Source of the DNA: Burkholderia sp. Bp9142
GTDB taxonomy: Bacteria > Pseudomonadota > Gammaproteobacteria > Burkholderiales > Burkholderiaceae
Length of the DNA stretch: 64,000 nt
Assembly (NCBI RefSeq): GCF_003853415.1
Contig: NZ_QTPP01000031.1
Span: 1 to 64,000 of the forward strand
Direction: 5' to 3'
Of the stretch, positions 17,356 through 25,234 are shown piece after piece (positions within the stretch are counted from its first letter, which is position 1; every line of letters starts with the position of its first letter). The notes under the pieces were generated by a model that made no database searches, had not been told where the DNA came from, and saw only the letters and a program-made list of their open reading frames with translations. The position numbers and the translations under genes were made by a program.

Positions 17356-17384
17356 TTGTGGATGCCATTGAACCCGCCTATAAT
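17356..17384 (+). promoter_or_regulatory. Sigma-70 promoter at the head of the cytochrome oxidase locus
   Basis: TTGTGG (17356-17361) and TATAAT (17379-17384) are separated by 17 bases. Transcription would start near 17391 and read into the DUF2244 gene and coxB. The leader (17391-17472) can fold: TCGTC (17396-17400) with GACGA (17424-17428), enclosing CCCCG (17408-17412) with CGGGG (17418-17422). Confidence 0.7.
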
Positions 17385-17472
17385 GCGTCAGCTTGTCGTC
17401 CCGGGGTCCCCGCAATACGGGGCGACGAGTCCGATGCAGGCATGCATCGCATGCCATTCGCGTGAGGCGGCG

Positions 17473-17958
17473 ATGGAAGCAGCGAGGGTTTCGGCGGAGA
17501 CGGCGAACGGCGAACCGGTCCTCGAGGACTGGCTCATGAAGCGCAACTGTTCGGTGTCGCCGCGCCAGTTCGTGCTGTTTTACGCGTCGCTCGCGGGCTT
17601 CTCGCTGGTGATCGCGGCATTGCTGATGTGGCGGGGGGCCTGGCTCGTCATGCCCTTCACCGGAATCGAATTGCTGGCGGTAGGAATCGCGTTCGCGATC
17701 TATGCCCGTCATGCGGTCGATTACGAGCGCATCAGGCTGTTTCCGCACCGGCTCGTGATCGAGCGGATGGATGCGGAGCGGTTCACGCAGATCGAATTCA
17801 ACCCGCGCTGGGTGCGGGTCGAGCCGGGTGCGACGCCACGCGATCCGATTCGACTGGTATCGCGCGGGCAGACCGTCGTAATCGGGCAGCATCTCGCGCA
17901 GCACAAGCGTGCGCAGTTCGCCGACGAACTGCGCGTCGCGCTCAGGCGCTGCGGCTGA
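17473..17958 (+). CDS. DUF2244 membrane protein of the cox locus
   Basis: A 161-residue protein with two membrane segments close together (about residues 33-52 and 56-78) and a soluble C-terminal half containing IRLFPHRLVIERMDAERF and FNPRWVRV. This matches the DUF2244 family, which is often found just upstream of cytochrome c oxidase genes in alpha- and beta-proteobacteria. Its function is not established. The start at 17473 is the first Met in a good context; an earlier in-frame Met exists at 17320 but lies before the mapped promoter. Confidence 0.8.
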   Translation: MEAARVSAETANGEPVLEDWLMKRNCSVSPRQFVLFYASLAGFSLVIAALLMWRGAWLVMPFTGIELLAVGIAFAIYARHAVDYERIRLFPHRLVIERMDAERFTQIEFNPRWVRVEPGATPRDPIRLVSRGQTVVIGQHLAQHKRAQFADELRVALRRCG

Positions 17959-18014
17959 CGAAGCGCGGGCACCGGCCGGAACGGGCGGGCGGCTTGCGAC
18001 GGGGGAGGGTTTGA

Positions 18015-19604
18015 ATGGAAATTTTGGGTAAGGATGCTATGAAAACAATCAAGCGAGCCCTCACGGGCGTGCTGGCATGCAGCGGATTGCTCTTTGCCGG
18101 CGCGGCTCTGGCGGTCGGTGATAGCCCGGGCGGCCCCCGCGTCAACGAGATCAACTTTCAGCCGCCTGTCACGAAGATCGCCGAGGAGCTCTACGATCTC
18201 CACACGATGATGCTGATCCTGTGTACGGTGATCTTCGTCGGCGTGTTCGGCGTGATGTTCTATTCGATCTTCGCGCACCGCAAATCCAAAGGCCACAAGG
18301 CCGCCAATTTCCATGAAAGCACGACCGTCGAGATCATCTGGACGATCGTGCCGTTCGTCATCGTCGTGCTGATGGCGCTGCCGGCCACGAAGGCCGTCGT
18401 CGCGATGAAGGACACGACCAACGCCGATCTCACGATCAAGGTCACCGGCTACCAGTGGAAGTGGGGCTACGACTACGTGAAGGGCCCGGGCGAGGGCATC
18501 AGCTTCCTGTCGACGCTCAGCACCCCGCGTGACGAAGTGATGGGCAAGAAGCCGATCACCGACACCTATCTGCAGGAAGTCGACAACCCGCTCGTCGTGC
18601 CGGTCAACAAGAAGATCCGCATCATCACGACCGCGAACGACGTCGTTCACTCGTGGTACGTGCCCGCGTTCGGCGTGAAGCAGGATGCGATCCCCGGCTT
18701 CGTGCGCGATACGTGGTTCAAGGCCGACAAGGTCGGCACGTTCCGCGGCTTCTGTACCGAACTGTGCGGCAAGGAACACGCGTTCATGCCGGTCGTCGTC
18801 GTCGTGCTGTCGGACGACGACTACGCGAAGTGGGTGACCGCGCAGAAGGCCAAGCTGGCCAGCGCGTCGGTCGATCCGAACAAGGTCTACACGATGGCCG
18901 AACTCGTCGCGCACGGCGAGGAAGTCTACAAGGCGAACTGCGCGGCCTGCCACCAGGTGAGCGGCAAGGGCCTCGGCGCGTTCCCGGCCATGGACGGCAG
19001 CCCGATCGTGAACGGCCCGATCACCGGCCACGTCGAACGCGTGCTGAACGGCAAGGGTGCCATGCCGTCGTGGGCGTCGCTGTCGGACCTCGACATCGCA
19101 TCGGTCATCACGTACGAGCGCAACTCGTGGGGCAACCACAAGAACGACCTGCTGCAGCCGAAGCAGGTGGCTGATGCGCGCAACGGCAAGATGCCGGAAG
19201 ACACGGCAGGCGCGGCAGCGCCGGCCGAAGCGGCCTCGGCACCGGCGCAAGCCGCGTCGGGCGCGGCCGAGCAGCCGGCGGCAGCATCGGCTGCACTGTC
19301 GACGATCTACTTCGAAACGGGCAAGAGCGTGCTGCCGGCCGACGCGAAAGCGGCGATCGCAGCGGCAGCCGACTATGCGAAGGCACATCCGGACGCGAAG
19401 CTCGCGCTGTCGGGTTTCACCGACAAGACGGGCTCGGCCGACGCGAACGCCGAACTGGCCAAGCATCGTGCGCAGGCCGTGCGCGACGCGCTGAAGGCAG
19501 CAGGCGTGGCGGAAGACCACATTATTCTCAAAAAGCCGGAAACGATCACGGGCGGGGCTGACGCGAAGGAAGCCCGGCGGGTCGAGATCGGGCCGGCGGC
19601 TTGA
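18015..19604 (+). CDS. coxB: Cytochrome c oxidase subunit II fused to cytochrome c and OmpA-like domain
   Basis: A 529-residue protein with three parts. Residues 1-34 are a signal peptide; two membrane segments (about 66-85 and 107-125) and the cupredoxin CuA domain follow, with ligands His212, Cys247, Glu249, Cys251, His255 and Met258. A mono-heme cytochrome c domain has CAACH at 309-313 and a candidate axial Met350. After an Ala/Pro/Ser linker (about 396-427), residues 428-528 form an OmpA-like peptidoglycan-binding domain (GFTDKTGSADANAELAKHRAQ). CuA receives electrons from cytochrome c. A Shine-Dalgarno GGGAGGG precedes the start at 18015; Met9 is an alternative. Confidence 0.93.
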   Translation: MEILGKDAMKTIKRALTGVLACSGLLFAGAALAVGDSPGGPRVNEINFQPPVTKIAEELYDLHTMMLILCTVIFVGVFGVMFYSIFAHRKSKGHKAANFHESTTVEIIWTIVPFVIVVLMALPATKAVVAMKDTTNADLTIKVTGYQWKWGYDYVKGPGEGISFLSTLSTPRDEVMGKKPITDTYLQEVDNPLVVPVNKKIRIITTANDVVHSWYVPAFGVKQDAIPGFVRDTWFKADKVGTFRGFCTELCGKEHAFMPVVVVVLSDDDYAKWVTAQKAKLASASVDPNKVYTMAELVAHGEEVYKANCAACHQVSGKGLGAFPAMDGSPIVNGPITGHVERVLNGKGAMPSWASLSDLDIASVITYERNSWGNHKNDLLQPKQVADARNGKMPEDTAGAAAPAEAASAPAQAASGAAEQPAAASAALSTIYFETGKSVLPADAKAAIAAAADYAKAHPDAKLALSGFTDKTGSADANAELAKHRAQAVRDALKAAGVAEDHIILKKPETITGGADAKEARRVEIGPAA

Positions 19605-19647
19605 CGTGTCGCTGAGTTAGTCGACGTATTCGCATTAGGAGATTCTC

Positions 19648-21255
19648 ATGTCTAGCATCGGGCACGACGTAGCCGCGGACCACGCGCACGACGACCACGC
19701 GCACGAAATGCCGCACGGCTGGCGGCGCTGGCTGTTCGCCACCAACCACAAGGACATCGGTACGCTGTACCTGCTGTTCTCGTTCATCATGTTCCTGTCG
19801 GGCGGCGTGATGGCGCTCGGCATCCGTGTCGAGCTGTTCGAGCCGGGCCTGCAGATCATGCGTCCGGAGTTCTTCAACGAACTCACGACGATGCACGGCC
19901 TGATCATGGTGTTCGGCGCGATCATGCCGGCGTTCGTCGGCTTCGCGAACTGGATGATTCCGCTGCAGATCGGCGCGTCCGACATGGCGTTCGCGCGGAT
20001 GAACAACTTCAGCTTCTGGCTGCTGCCGGTCGCGGCCGTGCTGCTCGTCGGTTCGTTCTTCGCGCCGGGCGGCGCGACGGCCGCCGGCTGGACGCTGTAC
20101 GCACCGCTGTCGACGCAGATGGGCCCGGGCATGGACTTCGCGATCTTCGCGGTCCACATCATGGGCGCATCGTCGATCATGGGCGGGATCAACATCGTCG
20201 TGACGATCCTGAACATGCGCGCACCGGGCATGACGCTGATGAAGATGCCGATGTTCGCATGGACCTGGCTGATCACCGCGTACCTGCTGATCGCCGTGAT
20301 GCCGGTTCTGGCAGGCGCGATCACGATGGTGCTGTTCGACCGCCACTTCGGCACGTCGTTCTTCAACGCGGCAGGCGGCGGCGACCCGGTGATGTACCAG
20401 CACATCTTCTGGTTCTTCGGCCACCCCGAGGTGTACATCATGATTCTGCCGGCGTTCGGGATCGTGTCGCAGGTGATCCCGGCGTTCGCACGCAAGACGC
20501 TGTTCGGCTATAGCTCGATGGTGTACGCGACGGCTTCGATCGCGATCCTGTCGTTCATGGTCTGGGCGCACCACATGTTCGCGACGGGCATGCCGGTCAC
20601 CGGCCAGCTGTTCTTCATGTACGCGACGATGCTGATCGCGGTGCCGACGGGCGTGAAGGTGTTCAACTGGCTCGCGACGATGTGGCGCGGCTCGATGACG
20701 TTCGAAACCCCGATGCTGTTCGCGATCGGCTTCCTGTTCGTGTTCACGTTCGGCGGCCTGACGGGCCTGATGCTGGCGATGGCACCGCTCGACATCCAGT
20801 ACCACGGCACCTACTTCGTGGTGGCGCACTTCCACTACGTGCTGGTGGCCGGGTCGCTGTTCGCGCTGTTCTCGGGCTGGTACTACTGGGCGCCGAAGTG
20901 GACGGGCTGGATGTACAACGAGACGCGCGGCAAGATCCACTTCTGGTCGTCGATGATCTTCTTCAACCTGACGTTCTTCCCGATGCACTTCGTCGGTCTC
21001 GCGGGCATGCCGCGCCGCTATGCGGACTACCCGGCGCAGTTCACGGACTTCAACCAGGTGGCGACGATCGGCGCATTCGGCTTCGGCCTCGCGCAGGTGT
21101 ACTTCCTGTTCGCGGTCGCGCTGCCGGCCTACCGTGGCGGCGGCGAGCTGGAAAAGGCGTCGGACAAGCCGTGGGATGGCGCGACGGGCCTCGAGTGGAC
21201 GGTGCCGAGCCCGGCTCCGTTCCACACGTTCGAGCAACCGCCGCACGTCGAATAA
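19648..21255 (+). CDS. ctaD: Cytochrome c oxidase subunit I
   Basis: A 535-residue heme-copper oxidase subunit I with 12 expected membrane segments. Heme a ligands His83 (MHGLIMVF) and His396, heme a3 ligand His394 (AHFHYVL), and CuB ligands His259 (in HPEVY, with the cross-linked Tyr263) and His308/His309 (AHHMF) are all present. The enzyme reduces oxygen to water and pumps protons. It follows coxB by 43 bases. An N-terminal His-rich stretch (residues 5-20) precedes the first membrane segment. Confidence 0.97.
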   Translation: MSSIGHDVAADHAHDDHAHEMPHGWRRWLFATNHKDIGTLYLLFSFIMFLSGGVMALGIRVELFEPGLQIMRPEFFNELTTMHGLIMVFGAIMPAFVGFANWMIPLQIGASDMAFARMNNFSFWLLPVAAVLLVGSFFAPGGATAAGWTLYAPLSTQMGPGMDFAIFAVHIMGASSIMGGINIVVTILNMRAPGMTLMKMPMFAWTWLITAYLLIAVMPVLAGAITMVLFDRHFGTSFFNAAGGGDPVMYQHIFWFFGHPEVYIMILPAFGIVSQVIPAFARKTLFGYSSMVYATASIAILSFMVWAHHMFATGMPVTGQLFFMYATMLIAVPTGVKVFNWLATMWRGSMTFETPMLFAIGFLFVFTFGGLTGLMLAMAPLDIQYHGTYFVVAHFHYVLVAGSLFALFSGWYYWAPKWTGWMYNETRGKIHFWSSMIFFNLTFFPMHFVGLAGMPRRYADYPAQFTDFNQVATIGAFGFGLAQVYFLFAVALPAYRGGGELEKASDKPWDGATGLEWTVPSPAPFHTFEQPPHVE

Positions 21256-21270
21256 GTCTTGCCCAGCGTT

Positions 21271-21304
21271 CCGCCGCTGCCTGCCACGCAGGCAGGCGCG
21301 GCGG
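21271..21304. other. Large intra-operon hairpin after ctaD
   Basis: CCGCCGC (21271-21277) and TGCCTGC (21278-21284) pair with GCGGCGG (21298-21304) and GCAGGCA (21288-21294), giving a 14-bp stem with a CAC loop and a 3-base bulge. No T-run follows, so it is not a standard terminator. It lies between the main subunit gene and the assembly genes and may set their relative expression. Confidence 0.7.
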
Positions 21305-21335
21305 GCGCCAAATCGCAGTTTCAGCGAAGTTTCAG

Positions 21336-21476
21336 ATGAACCGGAATCCACAGGAAAGACGAACGCCCGAGCAGATTCGCGCGGGCAACAAGCGGCTCGG
21401 CCTCATCCTGCTCGTCATCGCCGCCGTTTTCTTTGTGGGTGTCGTGATCAAGCAGTGGTGGCTGTCCACTCACTGA
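21336..21476 (+). CDS. Cytochrome oxidase small assembly protein
   Basis: A 46-residue protein beginning MNRNPQERRTPEQIRAGNKR, followed by one membrane segment (about residues 21-38) and a short end WWLSTH. Small single-span proteins of this form, with the R-x-P-E-Q-x-R-x-x-N start, sit between ctaD and ctaG in beta-proteobacteria and are annotated as oxidase assembly proteins by position. No direct function is known. It is too short for most gene finders, but its conservation of position supports it. Confidence 0.75.
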   Translation: MNRNPQERRTPEQIRAGNKRLGLILLVIAAVFFVGVVIKQWWLSTH

Positions 21477-21511
21477 TGCAGCAACTGACGCAGTAGCGAG
21501 GAAGTAGTCGT

Positions 21512-22120
21512 ATGTCGAAGCCGGAAGCGGGCGCCGTCGATCGGGCGTTCAATCGTTCGATGCTGGTGAAGCTCTTCGTCGTGGCCGGACTGATGTTCGG
21601 CTTCGGCTTCGCGCTGATCCCGATGTATCGCGCGATCTGCCAGATCACCGGCATCAACAACCTGGTGCAGCGCGATGTCAGCGAACGCGAGGCGAAGAAC
21701 TCGCAGGTCGACACCAGCCGCACGGTGTCGGTCGAGTTCGATGCGAATGCGCGCGGCCCGCTCGGTTTCAAGCCGGAGCACAACAGCCTCGACGTGCATC
21801 CGGGCGAACTGACGACCATCGTGTACGACGTGACCAACGGGCAGGGCCGGCCGATGGTCGCGCAGGCGATTCCGAGCTACGCGCCGAAGCAGGCGACGGA
21901 GTTCTTCAAGAAGATCGAGTGTTTTTGCTTCACGCAGCAGACGCTGGCCGCGAACGAGTCGCGCAAGATGCAGGTGGTGTTCGTGATCGATCCGAAGCTG
22001 CCGAAGGACGTGAAGACGATCACGCTGTCGTATACGTTCTTCGAACTGAATACGCCGGCCGAGCCGGCGCCGGCACCGCGCAAGACGGCGGCGCAGGGCG
22101 CGGCGAAGCCGGACGCATGA
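21512..22120 (+). CDS. ctaG: Cytochrome c oxidase assembly protein CtaG (Cox11)
   Basis: A 202-residue copper chaperone that delivers copper to the CuB site of subunit I. One N-terminal membrane segment (about 19-38) is followed by FALIPMYRAICQITG and a periplasmic immunoglobulin-like domain. The copper-binding CFCF motif gives Cys137 and Cys139, as in Cox11. The C-terminus is an Ala/Pro/Lys tail. It follows the small assembly protein by 35 bases. Confidence 0.95.
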   Translation: MSKPEAGAVDRAFNRSMLVKLFVVAGLMFGFGFALIPMYRAICQITGINNLVQRDVSEREAKNSQVDTSRTVSVEFDANARGPLGFKPEHNSLDVHPGELTTIVYDVTNGQGRPMVAQAIPSYAPKQATEFFKKIECFCFTQQTLAANESRKMQVVFVIDPKLPKDVKTITLSYTFFELNTPAEPAPAPRKTAAQGAAKPDA

Positions 22121-22136
22121 CGACGGAGACGGGGCG

Positions 22137-22337
22137 ATGACGGAGACGAAGCGGAGCGGGTCGTTCGGCCAGGCGTTGCGAGCGGTGTTGTGGTCGTTCT
22201 TCGGGGTGCGCAAGCGGCGCGACCTGGAGGCCGATGCGACGCAGCTCAATCCGCTGCACGTGCTGATCGTCGCGTTGATCGCGGCCGGCGTGTTCATCGG
22301 CGTGCTGATCCTGATCGTGCGTGCGGTCGTGGGCTAA
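22137..22337 (+). CDS. DUF2970 small membrane protein
   Basis: A 66-residue protein with a basic N-terminal half (FFGVRKRRDLEADATQLNP) and one C-terminal membrane segment (about residues 42-64). This fits the DUF2970 family found between ctaG and ctaE in beta- and gamma-proteobacteria. Function unknown; co-location suggests a part in oxidase assembly or stability. Confidence 0.8.
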   Translation: MTETKRSGSFGQALRAVLWSFFGVRKRRDLEADATQLNPLHVLIVALIAAGVFIGVLILIVRAVVG

Positions 22338-22475
22338 GGCCCGCGGCCACGAAAGAATGCAGTGCGCGGCGCCCGGGCGCTGCGTACGGGAAAGAGCGGC
22401 GGCCGTCGCGCCGCGCAAGAAATAAATCCGGAGCGGTTTCCGGTACACAAATTGGACTGAAGTGGAGAATCAAGC

Positions 22476-23333
22476 ATGAGCGGTCAAAACCAGACCCCGT
22501 ACTATTTCGTGCCGCATCCGTCGCACCATCCGATCAGTGCGGCCATCGGCTTGCTGGTCATGCTCGGGTCGGCGGCGCTGTGGATCAACGGTCACGACTG
22601 GGCGCCGTTTACGGCGCTGCTCGGCCTGCTGTGGTTGCTCTTCACGCTGTATCACTGGTTCGGCGACGCGATCGCCGAGTCGGAAGGCGGTCATTACGGC
22701 AGGAACGTCGACAAGTCGTACCGCTGGAGCATGAGCTGGTTCATCTTCTCCGAAGTGATGTTCTTCGGCGCATTCTTCGGCGCGCTGTTCTATGCGCGTG
22801 AAATCGCGCTGCACCAGCTCGGCAGCCTCGACTACAAGCTGATCTGGCCGGACTTCTCCGCCGTGTGGCCGAACGAGGGTCCCGCCGCGCTCGCCGGTCA
22901 CTTCAAGACGATGGGCCCGTGGCCGGTCCCGACGATCAACACCGCATTCCTGCTGGCGTCGGGCGCGACGCTGACGGTGTCGCACCATGCACTGCGTGAC
23001 AATCACCGCAACAAGGCGATCGCCTGGCTGGCCGCGACGCTCGTGCTCGGTGTCAGCTTCCTGTTCCTGCAGGGCTTCGAGTACTACCACGCGTACAACG
23101 AACTGAACCTGACGCTGAACTCGGGCGTGTACGGTTCGACGTTCTTCCTGCTGACGGGCTTCCACGGCTTCCACGTGTTCCTCGGCGGCACGATGCTCGC
23201 GGTGGTGCTGGTGCGGATGATCCGCGGCCACTTCAAGCCGGATCACCACTTCGCGTTCGAAGGCGCCGCATGGTACTGGCACTTCGTCGACGTCGTCTGG
23301 CTCGGCCTGTACGTCGTCGTCTACTGGCTGTAA
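22476..23333 (+). CDS. ctaE: Cytochrome c oxidase subunit III
   Basis: A 285-residue subunit III with seven expected membrane segments. The N-terminus PYYFVPHPSHHPISAAIG and the conserved FHGFHVFLGG and HHFAFEGAAWYWHFVDVVWL segments identify it. Subunit III holds lipids and stabilises proton uptake into subunit I. A strong terminator follows, so the structural subunit genes end here and the genes that follow need a further promoter or readthrough. Confidence 0.96.
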   Translation: MSGQNQTPYYFVPHPSHHPISAAIGLLVMLGSAALWINGHDWAPFTALLGLLWLLFTLYHWFGDAIAESEGGHYGRNVDKSYRWSMSWFIFSEVMFFGAFFGALFYAREIALHQLGSLDYKLIWPDFSAVWPNEGPAALAGHFKTMGPWPVPTINTAFLLASGATLTVSHHALRDNHRNKAIAWLAATLVLGVSFLFLQGFEYYHAYNELNLTLNSGVYGSTFFLLTGFHGFHVFLGGTMLAVVLVRMIRGHFKPDHHFAFEGAAWYWHFVDVVWLGLYVVVYWL

Positions 23334-23340
23334 ATGGAAC

Positions 23341-23373
23341 AACGGCCCGCGCAGCGATGCGCGGGCCGTTTTC
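23341..23373 (+). terminator. Rho-independent terminator after ctaE
   Basis: A 12-bp perfect stem (23341-23352 with 23359-23370) around AGCGAT, followed by four T at 23369-23372. It closes the coxB-ctaE unit. Confidence 0.9.
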
Positions 23374-23517
23374 ATTGGTGGGGACGGGGCAGCGGCTGGC
23401 TGCTTGCGCTCAACACCCACGGCGCCGCCGCGACTCAGTCAGGCGGCGCTTTTGCTTGGTGGCGCGGCTGTGCGGCGATATGTCACAGCGGTCACAGCGG
23501 CTGCCGTGGCGAACCCG

Positions 23518-23727
23518 TCAACGTCCGATCGGCAGGCCGGTCGAATGGATCCAGCCCATCCAGTTCGCGATCAGGATGAACAGGAACAGCGAGACCGACA
23601 GCCCGACGCGGGTGGCAAGCGACCAGACCATGCGTTTCGTATGGCCGCGGTCGTGCATCATGAAGTAGAGCGCCGAGCCCATGCTGGCGACGATGAGGAC
23701 GAAGGCGATGGGAACGAGGATGTGCAT
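23518..23727 (-). CDS. Twin-transmembrane protein (DUF2909-like)
   Basis: A 69-residue protein with two hydrophobic helices (about residues 3-23 and 41-58) joined by a basic loop HDRGHTKRMVW. It resembles the short twin-transmembrane proteins of the DUF2909 family that sit, on the opposite strand, between ctaE and the SURF1 gene in many beta-proteobacteria. Function unknown. It is divergent from the SURF1 gene, with 84 bases between the two starts. Confidence 0.78.
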   Translation of the reverse strand: MHILVPIAFVLIVASMGSALYFMMHDRGHTKRMVWSLATRVGLSVSLFLFILIANWMGWIHSTGLPIGR

Positions 23728-23811
23728 GACACGAACCGGACGACGGCAATTCGAAAGGAAGAGGATGATTATCGCACTTCGTTTTTGCGAATGCGCCTGG
23801 CGGGTGGCCCG

Positions 23812-24522
23812 ATGAAGATCCGCTGGCTGCCTGCGCTGCTGATTCTCATCGTCGTCGCGGTCACGATTCGCCTCGGGTTCTGGCAGCGCGACCGCGCGCA
23901 CCAGAAGGAAGCGCTGCAGGCGAGCGTCGTGCGCTACGAGCACGCGGTGCCCGTCGACGTCGGTGCGCAGCCGATTCCGCTCGCGTCGATCGAGTTCCAC
24001 CGCGTGCGGGCGAGGGGCCGCTTCCTGCCGGAGCAAGCGGTGTTCCTCGACAATCGGCCGTATAACGACCAGCCGGGTTTTTACGTCGTGATGCCGTTTA
24101 AACTCTCGGGCGGCGGCGTCGTGCTGGTGAACCGCGGCTGGCTGCCGCGCAACATCGCCGATCGCACGGCGATCGAGCCGTTCCCGACGCCCGACGGCGA
24201 CATCGAGATCGAAGGCATCGCGCGCGCCGACGCGTCGCGCGCGTTCGAACTCGGCGAAGGCGGCTCGGCCGCGCACCAGAAGATCCGGCAGAACCTGGAC
24301 GTCGCCGCGTATGCGAAGGAAACGGGGCTGCCGCTGCAGCCGTTCGTGATCCAGCAGACGAGCGACGACGGCGACAAGCTCGTGCGCGACTGGCCGGCGG
24401 CGACGACCGGTGTCGAGCGCAATTACGGTTACATGTTTCAGTGGTGGGCCATGGCGGCCGCCGCGCTCGGCTTCGGCCTGTACGCCGCGCGGCGTGCGGC
24501 GAAGAAGCCGGCCGGCGCGTGA
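23812..24522 (+). CDS. SURF1 family oxidase assembly protein
   Basis: A 236-residue SURF1 protein. The N-terminal membrane segment (RWLPALLILIVVAVTIRLGFWQ) ends in the family's LGFWQ-R-x-R motif. The periplasmic domain has PYNDQPGFYVVMPF and VLVNRGWLP, and the second membrane segment (about 212-228) begins near YGYMFQWWAMA. SURF1 is needed to insert heme a into subunit I. The ATG at 23812 is preferred; one 21 bases upstream lacks a ribosome-binding site. Confidence 0.9.
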   Translation: MKIRWLPALLILIVVAVTIRLGFWQRDRAHQKEALQASVVRYEHAVPVDVGAQPIPLASIEFHRVRARGRFLPEQAVFLDNRPYNDQPGFYVVMPFKLSGGGVVLVNRGWLPRNIADRTAIEPFPTPDGDIEIEGIARADASRAFELGEGGSAAHQKIRQNLDVAAYAKETGLPLQPFVIQQTSDDGDKLVRDWPAATTGVERNYGYMFQWWAMAAAALGFGLYAARRAAKKPAGA

Positions 24523-24576
24523 GCGCCATGCCAGGACGCGGCGCAAGCGCCGCGGGTTCGTTTCGAGAGGTCTGAT

Positions 24577-25209
24577 TTGTCCATGCAATCTCCCCGTCAG
24601 GGTCCGGCCGCGGCGCCGGTTTCGCCGGCAGCCCGCAAGCGCGGCCGCTGGATGCTCGTGCTGCTCGGGCTCGTGTGCGCGGCGCCCATCATCGCGTCGT
24701 ACTTCACCTATTACGTGATCAAGCCGAAGGGCGGCTCGACCAACTACGGCACGCTGATCGAGCCGCAGCGGCCGATCCCGGCCGACCTGCAGGTCACCGA
24801 CGAAACCGGCAGGACGGTGCCGCTGTCGTCGCTGCGCGGCGTGTGGCTGTTCGTGATGACCGACCGCAGCGCGTGCGACGACGCATGCGCGCAAAAGCTC
24901 TATTTCATGCGCCAGATCCGCGTCACGCAGGCGGGCGAGCGGCACCGGCTCACGATGGTGTGGCTGCGCGGCGATGCGGGCGCGATTCCGCAGAAGGTGC
25001 TGGACGCCTACCCGGACACGCGCCGGCTCGTCGCCGATCCGGCCGCGGTGGCCGCGTGGCTGCCGGCCGACGCCGGCACGAAGGACAGCGACCACCTCTA
25101 CATGGTCGACCCGAACGGCAACCTGATGATGCGTTTTCCGAAGAACCCGAACCCCAGCAAGATCAAGTCGGACGTGACGAAGCTGCTGAAGTGGTCGAGC
25201 ATCGGCTAA
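24577..25209 (+). CDS. Divergent Sco-like thioredoxin-fold protein of the cox locus
   Basis: A 210-residue protein with one membrane segment (about residues 26-48) and a periplasmic thioredoxin-like domain. It keeps the layout of Sco copper chaperones: a CxxxC pair (Cys100, Cys104) and a His (His173 in DSDHLYMVDPNGN), but the sequence is otherwise remote and the Pro after the second Cys is missing. It probably helps metallate the CuA site or keep its cysteines reduced. The TTG at 24577 is chosen because GAGAGG lies 6 bases upstream; the in-frame ATG at 24583 is too far from it. Confidence 0.75.
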   Translation: MSMQSPRQGPAAAPVSPAARKRGRWMLVLLGLVCAAPIIASYFTYYVIKPKGGSTNYGTLIEPQRPIPADLQVTDETGRTVPLSSLRGVWLFVMTDRSACDDACAQKLYFMRQIRVTQAGERHRLTMVWLRGDAGAIPQKVLDAYPDTRRLVADPAAVAAWLPADAGTKDSDHLYMVDPNGNLMMRFPKNPNPSKIKSDVTKLLKWSSIG

Positions 25210-25234
25210 GGCGAGACAACGAGGCACACATTCG

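Noticed and set aside
17256..17465. A 69-codon frame before the DUF2244 gene
   Set aside because: It has no similarity I recognise, no ribosome-binding site, and overlaps the promoter and leader of the cox locus.
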